A stretch of DNA of 64,000 nt from Burkholderiales bacterium (GCA_019634955.1 JAHCAK010000023.1:1-64000); one strand, 5' to 3'. Positions 50,260-63,852 are shown, counted from the stretch's first letter. Notes: generated by a model from the letters alone, not told the origin. Made by a program: numbers and translations.

Positions 50260-50265
50260 TATAAT
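50260..50265 (+). promoter_or_regulatory. ctaB: -10 element before ctaB
   Basis: A perfect TATAAT in the 112-base gap between the SCO-like gene and ctaB, where ctaA is usually located. No good -35 hexamer is visible. It suggests that ctaB-sco has its own promoter here. Confidence 0.5.
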
Positions 50266-50330
50266 TGCCGACCGCCGCGGCAGGCGCCGCGGCCCCCCAC
50301 ACAGGACATGCCAGGAACGGAACCCACGCG

Positions 50331-51233
50331 ATGACGGCACAAGCGATCCAGGGCGCGGTGGACGTGCTCGGCCAGTTCTGGCGGCTCACGAAGCCCCGCG
50401 TCGTCTCGCTCATCGTCTTCACGGCCGTGATCGGGATGCTGCTCGCCGCGCCGGGCCTGCCCCCGCTCGTTCCGATGGCCTACGGCACGGTGGGCATCGC
50501 GCTCGTCGCCGGCGCCGCGGCGGCCTTCAACTGCCTCGTGGAGGAGAAGCTCGACGCGGTGATGGCGCGCACGCGGGGGCGGCCGACGGTCATGGGCTCG
50601 ATCACCACGGCGCAGATCGTGCTCATGTCGGGCGCGGTGGGCGGCCTCGGCCTCGCGATCCTCTGGCACGCGGTGAACCCGCTCACGATGTGGCTCACGC
50701 TCGGCACCTTCGTGGGCTACGCCATCGTCTACACGGTGATCCTCAAGCCGGCCACGCCGCAGAACATCGTGATCGGCGGCGCCTCCGGCGCCATGCCGCC
50801 GGTGCTGGGCTGGGCGGCGATCACGGGCGAGGTGCCGTACCAGCCGCTGCTGCTCTTCCTCATCATCTTCGCGTGGACGCCGCCGCACTTCTGGGCGCTG
50901 GCCCTCTACCGCCGCCGCGAGTACGAGCGCGCGGGCATCCCGATGCTGCCGGTGACGCACGGCGTGGCCTACACGAAGCTGCACCTGCTGCTCTACACGC
51001 TCATCCTGGTCGCCACGACGCTCCTGCCCTTCGCCACCGGCATGGCCGGGCTCTTCTACCTCGGCTCGGCGCTCGTCCTCGACGCCGTGTTCCTCGTCTA
51101 CGCCGTGGCCATCTGGCTCGCGTACACGGACTCGCTCGCCAAGCGCGCCTTCCGCTACTCGATCTTCTACCTCGCGGTGCTCTTCGCGGCGCTGATGGTC
51201 GACCACTACCTGCCGTTGCTGCTGCCGCGATGA
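50331..51233 (+). CDS. ctaB: Protoheme IX farnesyltransferase (heme O synthase)
   Basis: A 300-residue UbiA-type prenyltransferase with about eight to nine helices that attaches farnesyl to heme b, giving heme O. The prenyl-diphosphate site is [20 protein letters not shown], and the second block is [20 protein letters not shown]. Start at ATG 50331. Heme A synthase would be needed to convert its product for an aa3 oxidase but is not encoded in the window. Coupled (ATGA) to sco. Confidence 0.96.
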   Translation: MTAQAIQGAVDVLGQFWRLTKPRVVSLIVFTAVIGMLLAAPGLPPLVPMAYGTVGIALVAGAAAAFNCLVEEKLDAVMARTRGRPTVMGSITTAQIVLMSGAVGGLGLAILWHAVNPLTMWLTLGTFVGYAIVYTVILKPATPQNIVIGGASGAMPPVLGWAAITGEVPYQPLLLFLIIFAWTPPHFWALALYRRREYERAGIPMLPVTHGVAYTKLHLLLYTLILVATTLLPFATGMAGLFYLGSALVLDAVFLVYAVAIWLAYTDSLAKRAFRYSIFYLAVLFAALMVDHYLPLLLPR

Positions 51234-51832
51234 GGGTGAAGCGACGCGCGCTCCTCGGCCTCGCGGCGGCGGCGCTCGCGCTCGCGGGCTGCGACAAGCT
51301 GGCGCCGGGCTCGCGCACGCCGTTCAACGGCGTGGACATCACGGGGTCGGACCTGGGGCCGGATTTCCGGCTCACGGACCACAACGGCAAGGAGCGATCG
51401 CTCGCCGATTTCAAGGGCAAGGCGGTGGCGATGTTCTTCGGCTACACCCACTGCCCGGACGTTTGCCCGACGACGCTCTCGGACATGGCCAACGCCCTCA
51501 AGGCGCTCGGCCCGGACGGGCAGCGCGTGCAGGTGCTGTTCGTGACGGTGGACCCGAAGCGCGACACCCCCGAGCTGCTGAAGAGCTACGTGCCGGCGTT
51601 CAACCCGACCTTCCTCGGCCTGTACGGCGATGCGGCCGCCACGGCCAAGGTGACGAAGGACTTCAAGATCTACGCCGCGGAGAGGCCCGGGAAGACGCCG
51701 GAGTCCTACACCGTGGACCACTCGGCGCAGACGCTCGTCTTCGACGCGAACGGAAAGCTGCGGCTGATGCTCGCGTACGGCACGCCCGGCGACAAGATCG
51801 CCTCCGACCTCAGGATCCTGCTGAACTCCTGA
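51230..51832 (+). CDS. sco: SCO family copper chaperone
   Basis: A 200-residue lipoprotein (LALAGC, C21) with a thioredoxin fold. Copper ligands C75 and C79 in [12 protein letters not shown] and H164 in [11 protein letters not shown] are all present. It delivers copper to CuA of subunit II. Last gene of the oxidase cluster; it converges with rpoH across a GC-rich hairpin (51846-51862) without a T-tract. Confidence 0.95.
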   Translation: MRVKRRALLGLAAAALALAGCDKLAPGSRTPFNGVDITGSDLGPDFRLTDHNGKERSLADFKGKAVAMFFGYTHCPDVCPTTLSDMANALKALGPDGQRVQVLFVTVDPKRDTPELLKSYVPAFNPTFLGLYGDAAATAKVTKDFKIYAAERPGKTPESYTVDHSAQTLVFDANGKLRLMLAYGTPGDKIASDLRILLNS

Positions 51833-51873
51833 GCCGCCCGCCACGGCCCTCCGGGGGAGGGCGCGGCGACGCG

Positions 51874-52725
<852 letters not shown>

Positions 52726-52750
52726 CAGGACATTCCTCCTTGGGAAGATT

Positions 52751-52777
52751 TTAGCACTCGCGGCATTGGAGTGCTAA
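52751..52777 (-). promoter_or_regulatory. rpoH: CIRCE operator (HrcA site) of rpoH
   Basis: TTAGCACTC (52751-52759) and GAGTGCTAA (52769-52777) form the perfect CIRCE inverted repeat with the canonical 9-base spacer, 26 bases before the rpoH start. On the minus strand TTAGCA and TAAAAT, 18 bases apart, read through the element as -35 and -10, so HrcA binding would block the promoter. Confidence 0.95.
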
Positions 52778-52796
52778 ACGCGCCGCGGGTTCCCCG

Positions 52797-53704
52797 TCAG
52801 GCGGCTTGGGAGAAGCGGCGAAGCTCCCGGGAGACCGAGATCCAGGCGCCGGCGACGCCCAGCGCCACCACGGCGGCCACCGTGGCGATCAGGGTGTCCG
52901 GGCCCGGAAAAAGTATTTTTATTTCATAGGCATAACTGGAAGTGAGCGCTGACAGCTCGGCATTGAGCCAGGCGATCACCCCGGCCGCCAGGGCGATCGC
53001 CACGCCGCCAGCCGCCAGGCCCTGAAGCAAGCCGTGATACAGAAAGGGCCGGCGCACGTCCGCGGCGGTGGCGCCGATGAGCTGGCTCACCTCGATCTCC
53101 TCCTTCATCGTCACGACCTGCAGCCGGATGAGGTGGCCGACGATGAAGAGCACGGCGGCGGCCAGCACGGCGGCGAGCCCTGCCAGCGCGCGGGCCGCGA
53201 ATCGCGTCCATCGCGAGATCTTCTCCGCCCACTCGAATTCCGCGGAGACCTGGTCCACGGCCGGGAGCGCCGCCCACTCGGCCCGCGCCGAGGCGAGACG
53301 GGCGGCCTCGCTCGATTTCGTCCGCACCGAGAAGGCGTGCGGCAGGGGGTTGCGTTCGAGGTTCGCGAGCAGGTCCGCGAGGTGCGAGGTGGCCTTCAGT
53401 TCCTCGAGGGCCTTGTCCCGCGGCACGAACCGCACGGAGGCCGACTCCGGGTGCGCCTTCAGCGCAGCCTCGATGCGCCGCACATCCGCGTCGGTCGCCT
53501 CCAGGGAGAGGAACACGTTCACGTGCGGGTCGGTGTCCAGCCCGGCCGTGGCGCGGGAGACGCTCTGCACCAGCGCGAAGGCGAGGACCGGGAGCGCGAC
53601 GGCGAGGGCGATCACGACCACGGCCACGGCGCTCGCCACCGGCTGCGCGGCCAGGCGACGGCCCGCATCGGCGAGGGCCTGGCGGTGCAGGCGCAGCCAC
53701 GCGC

Positions 53705-53708
<4 letters not shown>
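52797..53708 (-). CDS. ftsX: Cell division protein FtsX
   Basis: A 303-residue ABC-like membrane protein with four helices (about residues 25-45, 170-195, 225-250 and 270-290) and a periplasmic loop (DTDPHVNVFLSLEATDADVR onward) that controls septal peptidoglycan hydrolases. The MKEEIEVSQLIGATAADVRR coupling segment is diagnostic. GTG start at 53708 overlaps the ftsE stop. Confidence 0.95.
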
Positions 53709-56776
<3,068 letters not shown>

Positions 56777-56780
56777 GCCC

Positions 56781-58724
56781 CTAGTGGGGCAGGGGGCTCG
56801 CGGCCTCCGCCAGCAGCCGAGCGATGCGCCCGTCGTGCGCTTCCCACTCGCGCCCGAGGCGGTCGCAGTCGGAGAGGAACTGCTGCAGGCCCCCGACGCG
56901 CTCGAGCAGGCCCGACTCCGCGTCGCGGATCCGCGCCATCCCCTCGATGCGGGCGTTGGCCTGCTCCTGGAAGGTGCCGACCTGCGCCTCCAGCGGCCGG
57001 ATGAACGAGTTCATCCAGGTGCGCACCTCGCGGTCGGCGATCTCGAAGACGTGGATCGCCTTGAGGGCCACCGTGTCGAAGAAGAGCGCCGCGAGCGTGC
57101 GCCGGCCGCGCGTGAGCAGGCTGGTCGCGCTGCGGAAGTCGCGCGTGCAGTGCTCCTCCAGCCGGTCCAGCTCCAAGAGGAACCGGTCGGTGGAGAAATT
57201 GGCGACCTCGACGGGCGCGAGGCCCCACGAGTCGGCGAACCGCTGGTTCACGGTGGCCATCATGGCCTTCACCTCGCCGATCACCTCCACGGCGCGCGTG
57301 ATGCGCCCGCGCATCTGGGCGAAGTAGCCGTCGACCGCCTCCCCGATGCGCCCGCTGAAGACCGCAGAGAGGACCGCCGCGCGCGCGCGCAGGCCGGCGT
57401 CGCGCGCGGTGTTGGGGTCGAGCAGCTGCGCCAGCTCGTCGGCGTGCCGGTTGTGAACCGCGCGCAGCCCGGTGAGGGCGTTTCGCGCGTCCTCGATGCG
57501 CGCGCGCTCGTCGGCCGCCTTGCGGCCCAGCGTCTCGACGAGCTTCTGGTTGCGGCCCTGCAGCAGCCCCAGCTCGCCCACCTGCTCCTCGACGAAGGAG
57601 CGGCGGCTCTCGAGCAGCGCGTGGGACTCGGCGAGCAGCGAGCGCACCTCGGCGCGCACGCTCGTCGCGTGGTCCTGGCGCCTCGATTGCACGAGGCCGC
57701 GGGCCAGCGCCTGCTCGAGGCGGTAGACGCGACTCTTGGCGAGGGCGTCGCCGTCGCCGCGGAAGCGGGCCTCCAGCCCCTGCCGCGCCGAGAGCGGAAA
57801 GACCTGCGTGGGGTCGATCCCCAGCGTCTCGGCGGTCGCGCGAACCTGGCGGTCGATCTCCGTGAGCACCTCGGTCTCGGGCCGCGCCCCGTCGCGCAGG
57901 CTGTCGATCTTGTTGAGCACCACGTAGCGCGTGTGCCCCTGCCCCTCCATGGGCTCGACGTGCTCGTTCCACAGGGCGAGGTCGGCCTGCGAGGGGCCGG
58001 TGTCCACCGAGAGCATGAAGACGACGGCGTCGGCTTCCTGCAGGCGGTGCATCGTGAGCTCCGGCTCGCACGCTAGCGCCTCCAGCCCCGGCGTGTCGAG
58101 GATCGAGAGCCCCATCGAGAGGAGCGGGTGCGGCAGGTTCACGATCGCGTAGCGCCAGCGCGGGATCTCGACCCGCCCGCCTGACTCGCCGCCGAGGCCG
58201 AGGTTCTGGGCCTCGGCCGCCGTCACGTTCTGTGTCTCGCAGAGCACGTCCAGCGCCTCGGCGAGCGACTCGGGCCGCGCCGGGTCCAGCGCGATCTCCT
58301 TCCAGCCGGCGGATTCGGCGATGAACTCGCGAAGCGCCCGCGGGCTCTCGCGCGTCTCGACCGGGAGCACCCGGATGGAGGGCGGGCGCGTAGCGTCGTG
58401 GAGGATCTCCGTGGGGCAGATCGTCGTGCGCCCCTCGCGCGCCGGCAGCAGCCGCGTGCCGAGGTCGGCGAAGAAGAGCGCGTTGATGAGCTCGCTCTTG
58501 CCGCGCGAGACCTCCGCCACGAAGGCGACGGAGAGCCGGTCGGCGGCGAGCCGGCGCTCGAGGTGGGCGAGCCGCGCGGCGCCGTGCTCGTCGCCGAGGC
58601 GGTTCACGATCGCCCAGCGGCGCAGCTGCGCGAGCGCCGCGGCCATCTCGTCCCGCCAGGTCTTGAGGGCGGCGAGGCCCGGCTCGAAGGCACGGTGGTC
58701 CGGGAGGGTGCGCGGCGCGCTCAT
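56781..58724 (-). CDS. Dynamin-like GTPase
   Basis: A 647-residue bacterial dynamin-family protein. The GTPase domain (about residues 60-340) has G1 FVAEVSRGKSELINALFFAD (first Gly replaced by Ala), G3 SILDTPGLEAL and G4 VVLNKIDSLRD. A long helical region follows with a possible membrane-contact segment near TRGRRTLAALFFDTVALKAI, and the C-terminus is again coiled. It may remodel or tether the inner membrane; its specific role is unknown. Its ATG overlaps the mutM stop by four bases, so the two are co-translated. Confidence 0.88.
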   Translation of the reverse strand: MSAPRTLPDHRAFEPGLAALKTWRDEMAAALAQLRRWAIVNRLGDEHGAARLAHLERRLAADRLSVAFVAEVSRGKSELINALFFADLGTRLLPAREGRTTICPTEILHDATRPPSIRVLPVETRESPRALREFIAESAGWKEIALDPARPESLAEALDVLCETQNVTAAEAQNLGLGGESGGRVEIPRWRYAIVNLPHPLLSMGLSILDTPGLEALACEPELTMHRLQEADAVVFMLSVDTGPSQADLALWNEHVEPMEGQGHTRYVVLNKIDSLRDGARPETEVLTEIDRQVRATAETLGIDPTQVFPLSARQGLEARFRGDGDALAKSRVYRLEQALARGLVQSRRQDHATSVRAEVRSLLAESHALLESRRSFVEEQVGELGLLQGRNQKLVETLGRKAADERARIEDARNALTGLRAVHNRHADELAQLLDPNTARDAGLRARAAVLSAVFSGRIGEAVDGYFAQMRGRITRAVEVIGEVKAMMATVNQRFADSWGLAPVEVANFSTDRFLLELDRLEEHCTRDFRSATSLLTRGRRTLAALFFDTVALKAIHVFEIADREVRTWMNSFIRPLEAQVGTFQEQANARIEGMARIRDAESGLLERVGGLQQFLSDCDRLGREWEAHDGRIARLLAEAASPLPH

Positions 58725-59533
58725 CGCTGGCAGGCCGCGCAGTAGTAGGTGGAACGGCCGCCGTGGCGCGTGGCGCGCACCGGCGCGCCGCAGGCCGGGC
58801 AAGGCAGGCCCTCGCGCCCGTACACGGCGCACTCCTGCTGGAAGTGGCCGGGCTGGCCGTCGCTGCCCACGAAGTCGCGAAGCGTGGTGCCCCCGCGCGC
58901 GAGCGCCCGCGTGAGCGTGGCGCGGGCCTCCGCGGCGAGGCGGTCGTAGCGGCCGCGCGAGACGCGCCCGGCGGGGCGCGACGGGTGGATGCGCGCGGCG
59001 AAGAGCGCTTCCGAGGCGTAGATGTTGCCGATGCCGGTGACCACGTGGGCGTCCATCACGAACTGCTTCACGGGAACGCGGCGGCCCTGCGCGGCGCGGT
59101 GCAGCCATTCGCCGCCGAAGGCGTCGTCGAAGGGCTCGGGGCCGAGGTCCCGGAGCAGCGCGTGCGTGGCGGGCTCGCGGACCCACAGCATCGCACCGAA
59201 GCGCCGCGGGTCGTTCAGCCGCACGATCTCGCCGCTGTCGAGCGCGATGTCCACATGGTCGTGGGGCCGCGCGGGAGCGTCGCGCCCGACGACGGTGAGG
59301 TTGCCGGACATGCCGAGGTGGACCAGCAGGTGGCCCTCGCCCACGGCGAAGAGGAGGTACTTCCCGCGGCGGCGGATGTCCTGCACGCGCTCCCCGCGCA
59401 GGCGCCCGGCGAGGTCGCGCGGCACGGGCCAGCGCAGCCGCGGCTCGCGCACGACCACGTCTCGGATCCTTCGGCCCACGACGCGTGGGACGAGACCGAG
59501 GCGTGTCGTCTCGACTTCGGGAAGTTCCGGCAT
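58721..59533 (-). CDS. mutM: Formamidopyrimidine-DNA glycosylase
   Basis: A 270-residue repair enzyme that removes 8-oxoguanine and formamidopyrimidines. Catalytic Pro2-Glu3 open the protein (MPELPEVETTRLGL), the GRGGTTLRDF-like segment ARGGTTLRDFVGSDGQPGHF is intact, and the C-terminal zinc finger is CPACGAPVRATRH followed by YYCAACQR. A TATAAT hexamer on the minus strand (59564-59559) marks its promoter. Divergent from the TPR gene. Confidence 0.97.
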   Translation of the reverse strand: MPELPEVETTRLGLVPRVVGRRIRDVVVREPRLRWPVPRDLAGRLRGERVQDIRRRGKYLLFAVGEGHLLVHLGMSGNLTVVGRDAPARPHDHVDIALDSGEIVRLNDPRRFGAMLWVREPATHALLRDLGPEPFDDAFGGEWLHRAAQGRRVPVKQFVMDAHVVTGIGNIYASEALFAARIHPSRPAGRVSRGRYDRLAAEARATLTRALARGGTTLRDFVGSDGQPGHFQQECAVYGREGLPCPACGAPVRATRHGGRSTYYCAACQR

Positions 59534-59693
59534 GGTCGGGGGAGGCTTTTCCCCGCCGATTATAGGCCACCGCCGGAAACGGCCCGGCCGCGGCGCGGTC
59601 CAACGGGGCCGGCGCGCCCGTGGACGGGCCGCCGAAAAGTTCTATGATGGTCGGGCGCATGGGGCGCGAAGACGGCATCCGGAGCGACGGTCG

Positions 59694-61364
59694 ATGGCGA
59701 AGGGCAAGGCGGCACTGGCGGTGATCCTGGCGGCGGGCATGGCGGCGGCGTTTCCGGCTGCGGCCCAGGAGCGGCGCGCCTCCCCGCCCAGCCGCGAGGC
59801 CGCGATCTTCGAGTTCCTGGCGGCGGAAGTGGCCGCCCAGCGCGGCGAGACGCCCCAGGCGCTCGCGACGATGGCGCGGCTCGCCCGGGAGCTCGGCGAC
59901 CCGCAGGTCGCGCGCCGCGCCGTGGAGCTCGCGATCCGCGCGCGCGCGCTGGAGCCCGCCCTCGAGCTGGCTTTCCTGCTGGTCGAGATGGAGCCCGAGT
60001 CCACGCTCGGGCGCGACCTCATCGCATCCCTCCTCGCGAGCCGCGGCGACGTCGCCAAGTCGCGCGAGACCATCGACCATTACATCAAGGCGAGCGGCGA
60101 CAAGCCGCTCCTCTTCACGCAGCTCGCCTACTATTTCGGGAAGTATTCCGACAAGGCCGCAGTCCTCGAGGCCACGAAGACGCTGGCCACCGGCTACCCC
60201 GACCTGGCCGAGGCCCGCTACGCGGTCGGCGTGGCGGCGCTCGTCGCCGGGCAGCAGGAGGTCGCCAAGGCGGAGTCGGCCGCGGCCCTCGCGATGAAGC
60301 CCGGCTGGGCGCAGGCGGCGATCCTGCGCGCGCAGGTCCTCAAGAAGGACGCGCCCGGCGAGGTGATCCCGTTCTACCAGGCCTTCGTCGCCGCCAACCC
60401 CGACGCGAAGGAGGTTCGCCTTCAGCTCGCGCGCGAATACGCCGCGGCGCGGCGCAACGCCGAGGCGCGGCAGGAGTTCAAGGCGGTCGAGCGCCTGGCC
60501 GGCACCGACCCGCAGGTGCCCTATGCGGTGGGCCTCCTCGCGCTCCAGCTCGAGGACGCCGCCGACGCCGAGAGCGCCTTCCGGCGCGCGCTGGGCATGG
60601 GCCACCCCGACAGCGGCGCCGTCTACCTCGGCCTCGGGCAGGCGGCGGAGCTCGCCAAGCGCACCGACGAGGCGCTCGACTGGTACGGCAAGGTCGAGGG
60701 CGGCGACTGGGTGCGCGCGCAGATGCGCATCGCCACGCTCATCGCCAAGCGGGACGGCCTCGCCAAGGGCCGCGCCCACCTGCAGGCGATCGAGCCGCGC
60801 CGGCAGGAGGACCGCATCCAGATGATCCAGATCGAGGCGCAGCTGCTTCGCGACGCCAAGGCCTGGCAGGACACCTACGACGTCCTCACGAGCGCCGTGG
60901 AGCGGTTCCCGGATTCCTTCGAGCTCCTCTACGACCGCGCCATGGCCGCCGAGCGCGTCGACAAGCTGGACGTGCTGGAGGCCGACCTGCGCCGCGTGAT
61001 CGCGCTCAAGCCCGACTACGCGCACGCCTACAACGCGCTGGGCTACACGCTCGCCGACCGCACCAACCGGCTCGACGAGGCATGGGAGCTCATCAACAAG
61101 GCCGTGAAGCTCGCGCCGGACGACCCGTTCATCCTCGACAGCCTCGGCTGGGTGCAGTACCGCCGCGGCGAGCTGGGCGAGGCGCTGAAGAGCCTGGAGA
61201 GCGCCTACAAGGCCCGCCCCGACCCGGAGATCGCCGCGCACCTGGGCGAGGTGCTGTGGAAGATGGGCCGCCGCGACGAGGCCGCGAAGGTCTGGAAATC
61301 GGCGCTCAACGAGCACCCGGGCCACGAGACGCTCCTCGCGGTGATCCAGAAGTTCCAGCCCTGA
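59694..61364 (+). CDS. TPR-repeat periplasmic protein upstream of lolB
   Basis: A 556-residue protein with a signal peptide (ALAVILAAGMAAAFPAAAQE, cleavage near residue 24) and about ten TPR-like helical repeats; clear ones are VGLLALQLEDAADAESAFRR, YNALGYTLADRTNRLDEAWE and LDSLGWVQYRRGELGEALKS. This TPR gene before lolB-ispE is conserved in betaproteobacteria. It probably scaffolds envelope protein complexes. A promoter-like TATGAT occurs at 59643 with TGGACG 16 bases upstream. Confidence 0.9.
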   Translation: MAKGKAALAVILAAGMAAAFPAAAQERRASPPSREAAIFEFLAAEVAAQRGETPQALATMARLARELGDPQVARRAVELAIRARALEPALELAFLLVEMEPESTLGRDLIASLLASRGDVAKSRETIDHYIKASGDKPLLFTQLAYYFGKYSDKAAVLEATKTLATGYPDLAEARYAVGVAALVAGQQEVAKAESAAALAMKPGWAQAAILRAQVLKKDAPGEVIPFYQAFVAANPDAKEVRLQLAREYAAARRNAEARQEFKAVERLAGTDPQVPYAVGLLALQLEDAADAESAFRRALGMGHPDSGAVYLGLGQAAELAKRTDEALDWYGKVEGGDWVRAQMRIATLIAKRDGLAKGRAHLQAIEPRRQEDRIQMIQIEAQLLRDAKAWQDTYDVLTSAVERFPDSFELLYDRAMAAERVDKLDVLEADLRRVIALKPDYAHAYNALGYTLADRTNRLDEAWELINKAVKLAPDDPFILDSLGWVQYRRGELGEALKSLESAYKARPDPEIAAHLGEVLWKMGRRDEAAKVWKSALNEHPGHETLLAVIQKFQP

Positions 61365-61390
61365 CTTCCCGCGGCACCACCCTTTCCCCC

Positions 61391-61903
61391 GTGAAACGCC
61401 TCGCGAGCCTCGCCGCGGCGCTCCTCCTCGCGGCCTGCGCCGCCGTGCCGCCCGCGACCATCCCCCTCGACGGCATCCCCGCCGCCTTCGAGATGAACGG
61501 GCGGCTCTCGGTCGCGCAGGGCGGGCAGGGTGAGATCCTGCGCGTGCGCTGGCAGCACGCGCCGGCGCTGGGCGTGTGGGTGCTCGCGACGCCCGTGGGC
61601 ACCGAGGTCGCGCGGATAGAGCGCACGGCGCGCGGGCTTACGGTGCAGCGCCCGGGCGCGCAGCCCGTCACGGCCGCGAGCTTTGCGGAGCTCACGGAGA
61701 ACCTCCTCGGCGCCCCGCTGGACGAGCGGCTGCTCGTGGCCTGGCTCCACGGCCGCCCGCTCGCCGGCCCCGAGGGGTGGGACGTGACGATCGACGAGGC
61801 CCGCGCCATCGGCGAGACGACGCTCGCCCGCCGCCTCACCGCCCGGCGCGAGGAGGCGACCGTGAAGCTCGTGGTCGACGACTACCGGGTCCTCGCGCCA
61901 TGA
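61391..61903 (+). CDS. lolB: Outer membrane lipoprotein receptor LolB
   Basis: A 170-residue lipoprotein (LLLAAC lipobox, Cys near residue 16) that accepts lipoproteins from LolA and inserts them in the outer membrane. FEMNGRLSVAQGGQGEILRV and WQHAPALGVWVLATPVGTEV are the first strands of the LolB half-barrel, and ending VKLVVDDYRVLAP is typical. GTG start at 61391, coupled (ATGA) to ispE. Shorter than E. coli LolB but normal for betaproteobacteria. Confidence 0.9.
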   Translation: MKRLASLAAALLLAACAAVPPATIPLDGIPAAFEMNGRLSVAQGGQGEILRVRWQHAPALGVWVLATPVGTEVARIERTARGLTVQRPGAQPVTAASFAELTENLLGAPLDERLLVAWLHGRPLAGPEGWDVTIDEARAIGETTLARRLTARREEATVKLVVDDYRVLAP

Positions 61904-62748
61904 GGCTCCCGGGCCCGGACTACCCCGCGCCGGCGAAGCTGAACCTCTTCCTGCACGTGGTGGGGCGCCGCGCGGACGGCTATCACCTGCTGCAGAGCGC
62001 ATTCGCCCTGATCGATGCGGCCGACCGCCTGCGATTCGCCGTGCGCGAGGATGGCGCCATCCGCCGGGTGAGCGAGCTCGCGGGCGTTCCCGCCGAATCG
62101 GATCTCGTGGTGCGCGCGGCGCGGCTCCTCCAGGCCGAGACGGGCACGCGGCTGGGCGCCGACATCGAGGTGGAGAAGAACCTCCCCCTGGGCGGCGGGG
62201 TGGGAGGGGGCAGCTCGGACGCGGCCACGACACTCCTCGCCCTGAACCGCCTGTGGGGCACCGGTCTCGACCGCGCTGCCCTGCAGGCCCTGGGCGCCCG
62301 CCTCGGGGCCGACGTCCCCTTCTTCGTCTTCGGGCGCAATGCCTGGGTGGAGGGGGTCGGCGACAGGCTCACCGCCCTGGACCTGCCCCCGGCCTGGTAC
62401 CTGGTGCTCGTGCCCCCGGTCGCGGTGCCCACCGCCGCGGTCTTCGCCGCCCCCGAATTGACCCGGGATACGGAACCCCTTAAAATGGAAGACTTTTCGG
62501 CGCACCTGGCCCCGGGCCGATTCCGGAATGACCTGGAACCGGTCGTGGCCGCCAAGTACCCCCCGGTTCGCGAGCACCTCGAGTGGCTCGCCGGCCAGGG
62601 CGGCGGGCGGCTCACGGGCTCCGGCGCGTGCGTCTTTGCCCGGTTCGAGGACCGGGCATCCGCCGAGGGAGCGCTCGCGAGGCTCCCGGGCGGGATGAAG
62701 GGATTCGTCGCGCGGGGCCTCGAGCACCACCCCTTGCGCGACCTGTAA
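61900..62748 (+). CDS. ispE: 4-diphosphocytidyl-2-C-methyl-D-erythritol kinase
   Basis: A GHMP kinase of the MEP isoprenoid pathway, 282 residues. YPAPAKLNLFLHVVGRRADG is the substrate-binding start, the ATP loop is NLPLGGGVGGGSSDAATTLL and LTGSGACVFARFEDRASAEG is the third GHMP motif. Coupled to lolB; a tRNA gene follows 40 bases downstream. Confidence 0.96.
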   Translation: MRLPGPDYPAPAKLNLFLHVVGRRADGYHLLQSAFALIDAADRLRFAVREDGAIRRVSELAGVPAESDLVVRAARLLQAETGTRLGADIEVEKNLPLGGGVGGGSSDAATTLLALNRLWGTGLDRAALQALGARLGADVPFFVFGRNAWVEGVGDRLTALDLPPAWYLVLVPPVAVPTAAVFAAPELTRDTEPLKMEDFSAHLAPGRFRNDLEPVVAAKYPPVREHLEWLAGQGGGRLTGSGACVFARFEDRASAEGALARLPGGMKGFVARGLEHHPLRDL

Positions 62749-62788
62749 GGGCAATACCCGCGGCCGGGAAGTGCCGGGCGCGGGCGCA

Positions 62789-62865
62789 AGGGGAGTCGCC
62801 AAGCTGGTTAAGGCACTGGATTTTGATTCCAGCATGCGAAGGTTCGAATCCTTCCTCCCCTGCCA
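62789..62865 (+). tRNA. trnQ: tRNA-Gln (anticodon TTG)
   Basis: The acceptor stem AGGGGAG (62789-62795) pairs with CTCCCCT (62855-62861); discriminator G and encoded CCA follow (62862-62865). The anticodon arm CTGGA-TTTTGAT-TCCAG presents TTG, reading CAA for glutamine. The T arm carries GGTTCGAATCC. The ispE-tRNA-Gln-prs order is typical of betaproteobacteria. Confidence 0.96.
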
Positions 62866-62901
62866 ACCAACCGGTGCACGGTGAATCGGGAACAGAGCGC
62901 G

Positions 62902-63852
62902 ATGCCTTTCGACAACCTGATGGTGTTCACGGGCAACGCCAACCCGAAGCTCGCGCAGAAGGTCTCGCGGCACCTCAACGTGCAGATGGGCAAGGCGAGC
63001 GTCTCGAAGTTCAGCGACGGCGAGATCATGGTCGAGCTGCTCGAGAACGTGCGCGGCAAGGACGTGTTCGTGCTGCAGTCGACCTGCCAGCCGACAAACG
63101 ACCACCTGATGGAGCTCATGATCATGGTGGACGCGCTGCGCCGCTCGAGTGCGGCGCGGATCACTGCGGCGATGCCCTACTTCGGCTATGCGCGGCAGGA
63201 CAGGCGGCCGAGGAGCGCGCGGGTGGCGATCTCCGCGAAGGTGGTGGCCAACATGCTCACCTCGGTGGGCGTGAACCGGGTGCTCACGATGGACCTGCAC
63301 GCGGACCAGATCCAGGGGTTCTTCGACATCCCCGTGGACAACGTCTACGCGACGCCGATCCTGCTGGGCGACCTGTGGAAGCACGGCTACAGGAACCTCG
63401 TGGTCGTGTCGCCGGACGTGGGCGGCGTGGTGCGGGCGCGGGCCATCGCCAAGCGGCTGGAGAGCGACCTCGCCATCATCGACAAGCGGCGCCCGCGGCC
63501 GAACGTGGCCACGGTGATGAACATCATCGGCGACGTGAGCGGGCGCACGTGCGTGATCATGGACGACATGGTCGACACGGCCAACACGCTGTGCGAGGCC
63601 GCGCGGGCCCTGAAGGAGCACGGCGCCGAGCGCGTGGTGGCGTACTGCACGCACCCCGTGCTCTCGGGCCCGGCGGTGAGCCGCATCGAGGCTTCCGTGA
63701 TCGACGAGCTGGTGGTGACGGACACCATCCCGCTGCGGGCGGAAGCCGAGGCCTGCAAGAAGATCCGCCAGATCAGCGTCTCGGAGCTGCTCGCCGAGAC
63801 CATGCGAAGGATCTGCGAGGAGAGCTCGGTGAGCTCCCTCTTCGTGGAATAG
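62902..63852 (+). CDS. prs: Ribose-phosphate pyrophosphokinase
   Basis: Makes PRPP from ribose-5-phosphate and ATP for nucleotide, His and Trp synthesis. The 316-residue protein has [20 protein letters not shown], the flexible loop [34 protein letters not shown] and the PRPP loop [23 protein letters not shown] 62902 was preferred to an in-frame GTG at 62881, which lies 16 bases after the tRNA. rplY follows. Confidence 0.97.
   Translation: MPFDNLMVFTGNANPKLAQKVSRHLNVQMGKASVSKFSDGEIMVELLENVRGKDVFVLQSTCQPTNDHLMELMIMVDALRRSSAARITAAMPYFGYARQDRRPRSARVAISAKVVANMLTSVGVNRVLTMDLHADQIQGFFDIPVDNVYATPILLGDLWKHGYRNLVVVSPDVGGVVRARAIAKRLESDLAIIDKRRPRPNVATVMNIIGDVSGRTCVIMDDMVDTANTLCEAARALKEHGAERVVAYCTHPVLSGPAVSRIEASVIDELVVTDTIPLRAEAEACKKIRQISVSELLAETMRRICEESSVSSLFVE

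Noticed and set aside
51846-51862. Rho-independent terminator between sco and rpoH
   Set aside because: The GCCCTCC/GGAGGGC hairpin is there, but no T-run follows on either strand, so it was not listed as a terminator.
56781-61325. A 1500-codon open frame on the minus strand across the TPR gene
   Set aside because: Only its last 647 codons are the dynamin-like GTPase. The rest is antisense to mutM neighbours and the TPR gene and is an artefact of GC-rich third positions.
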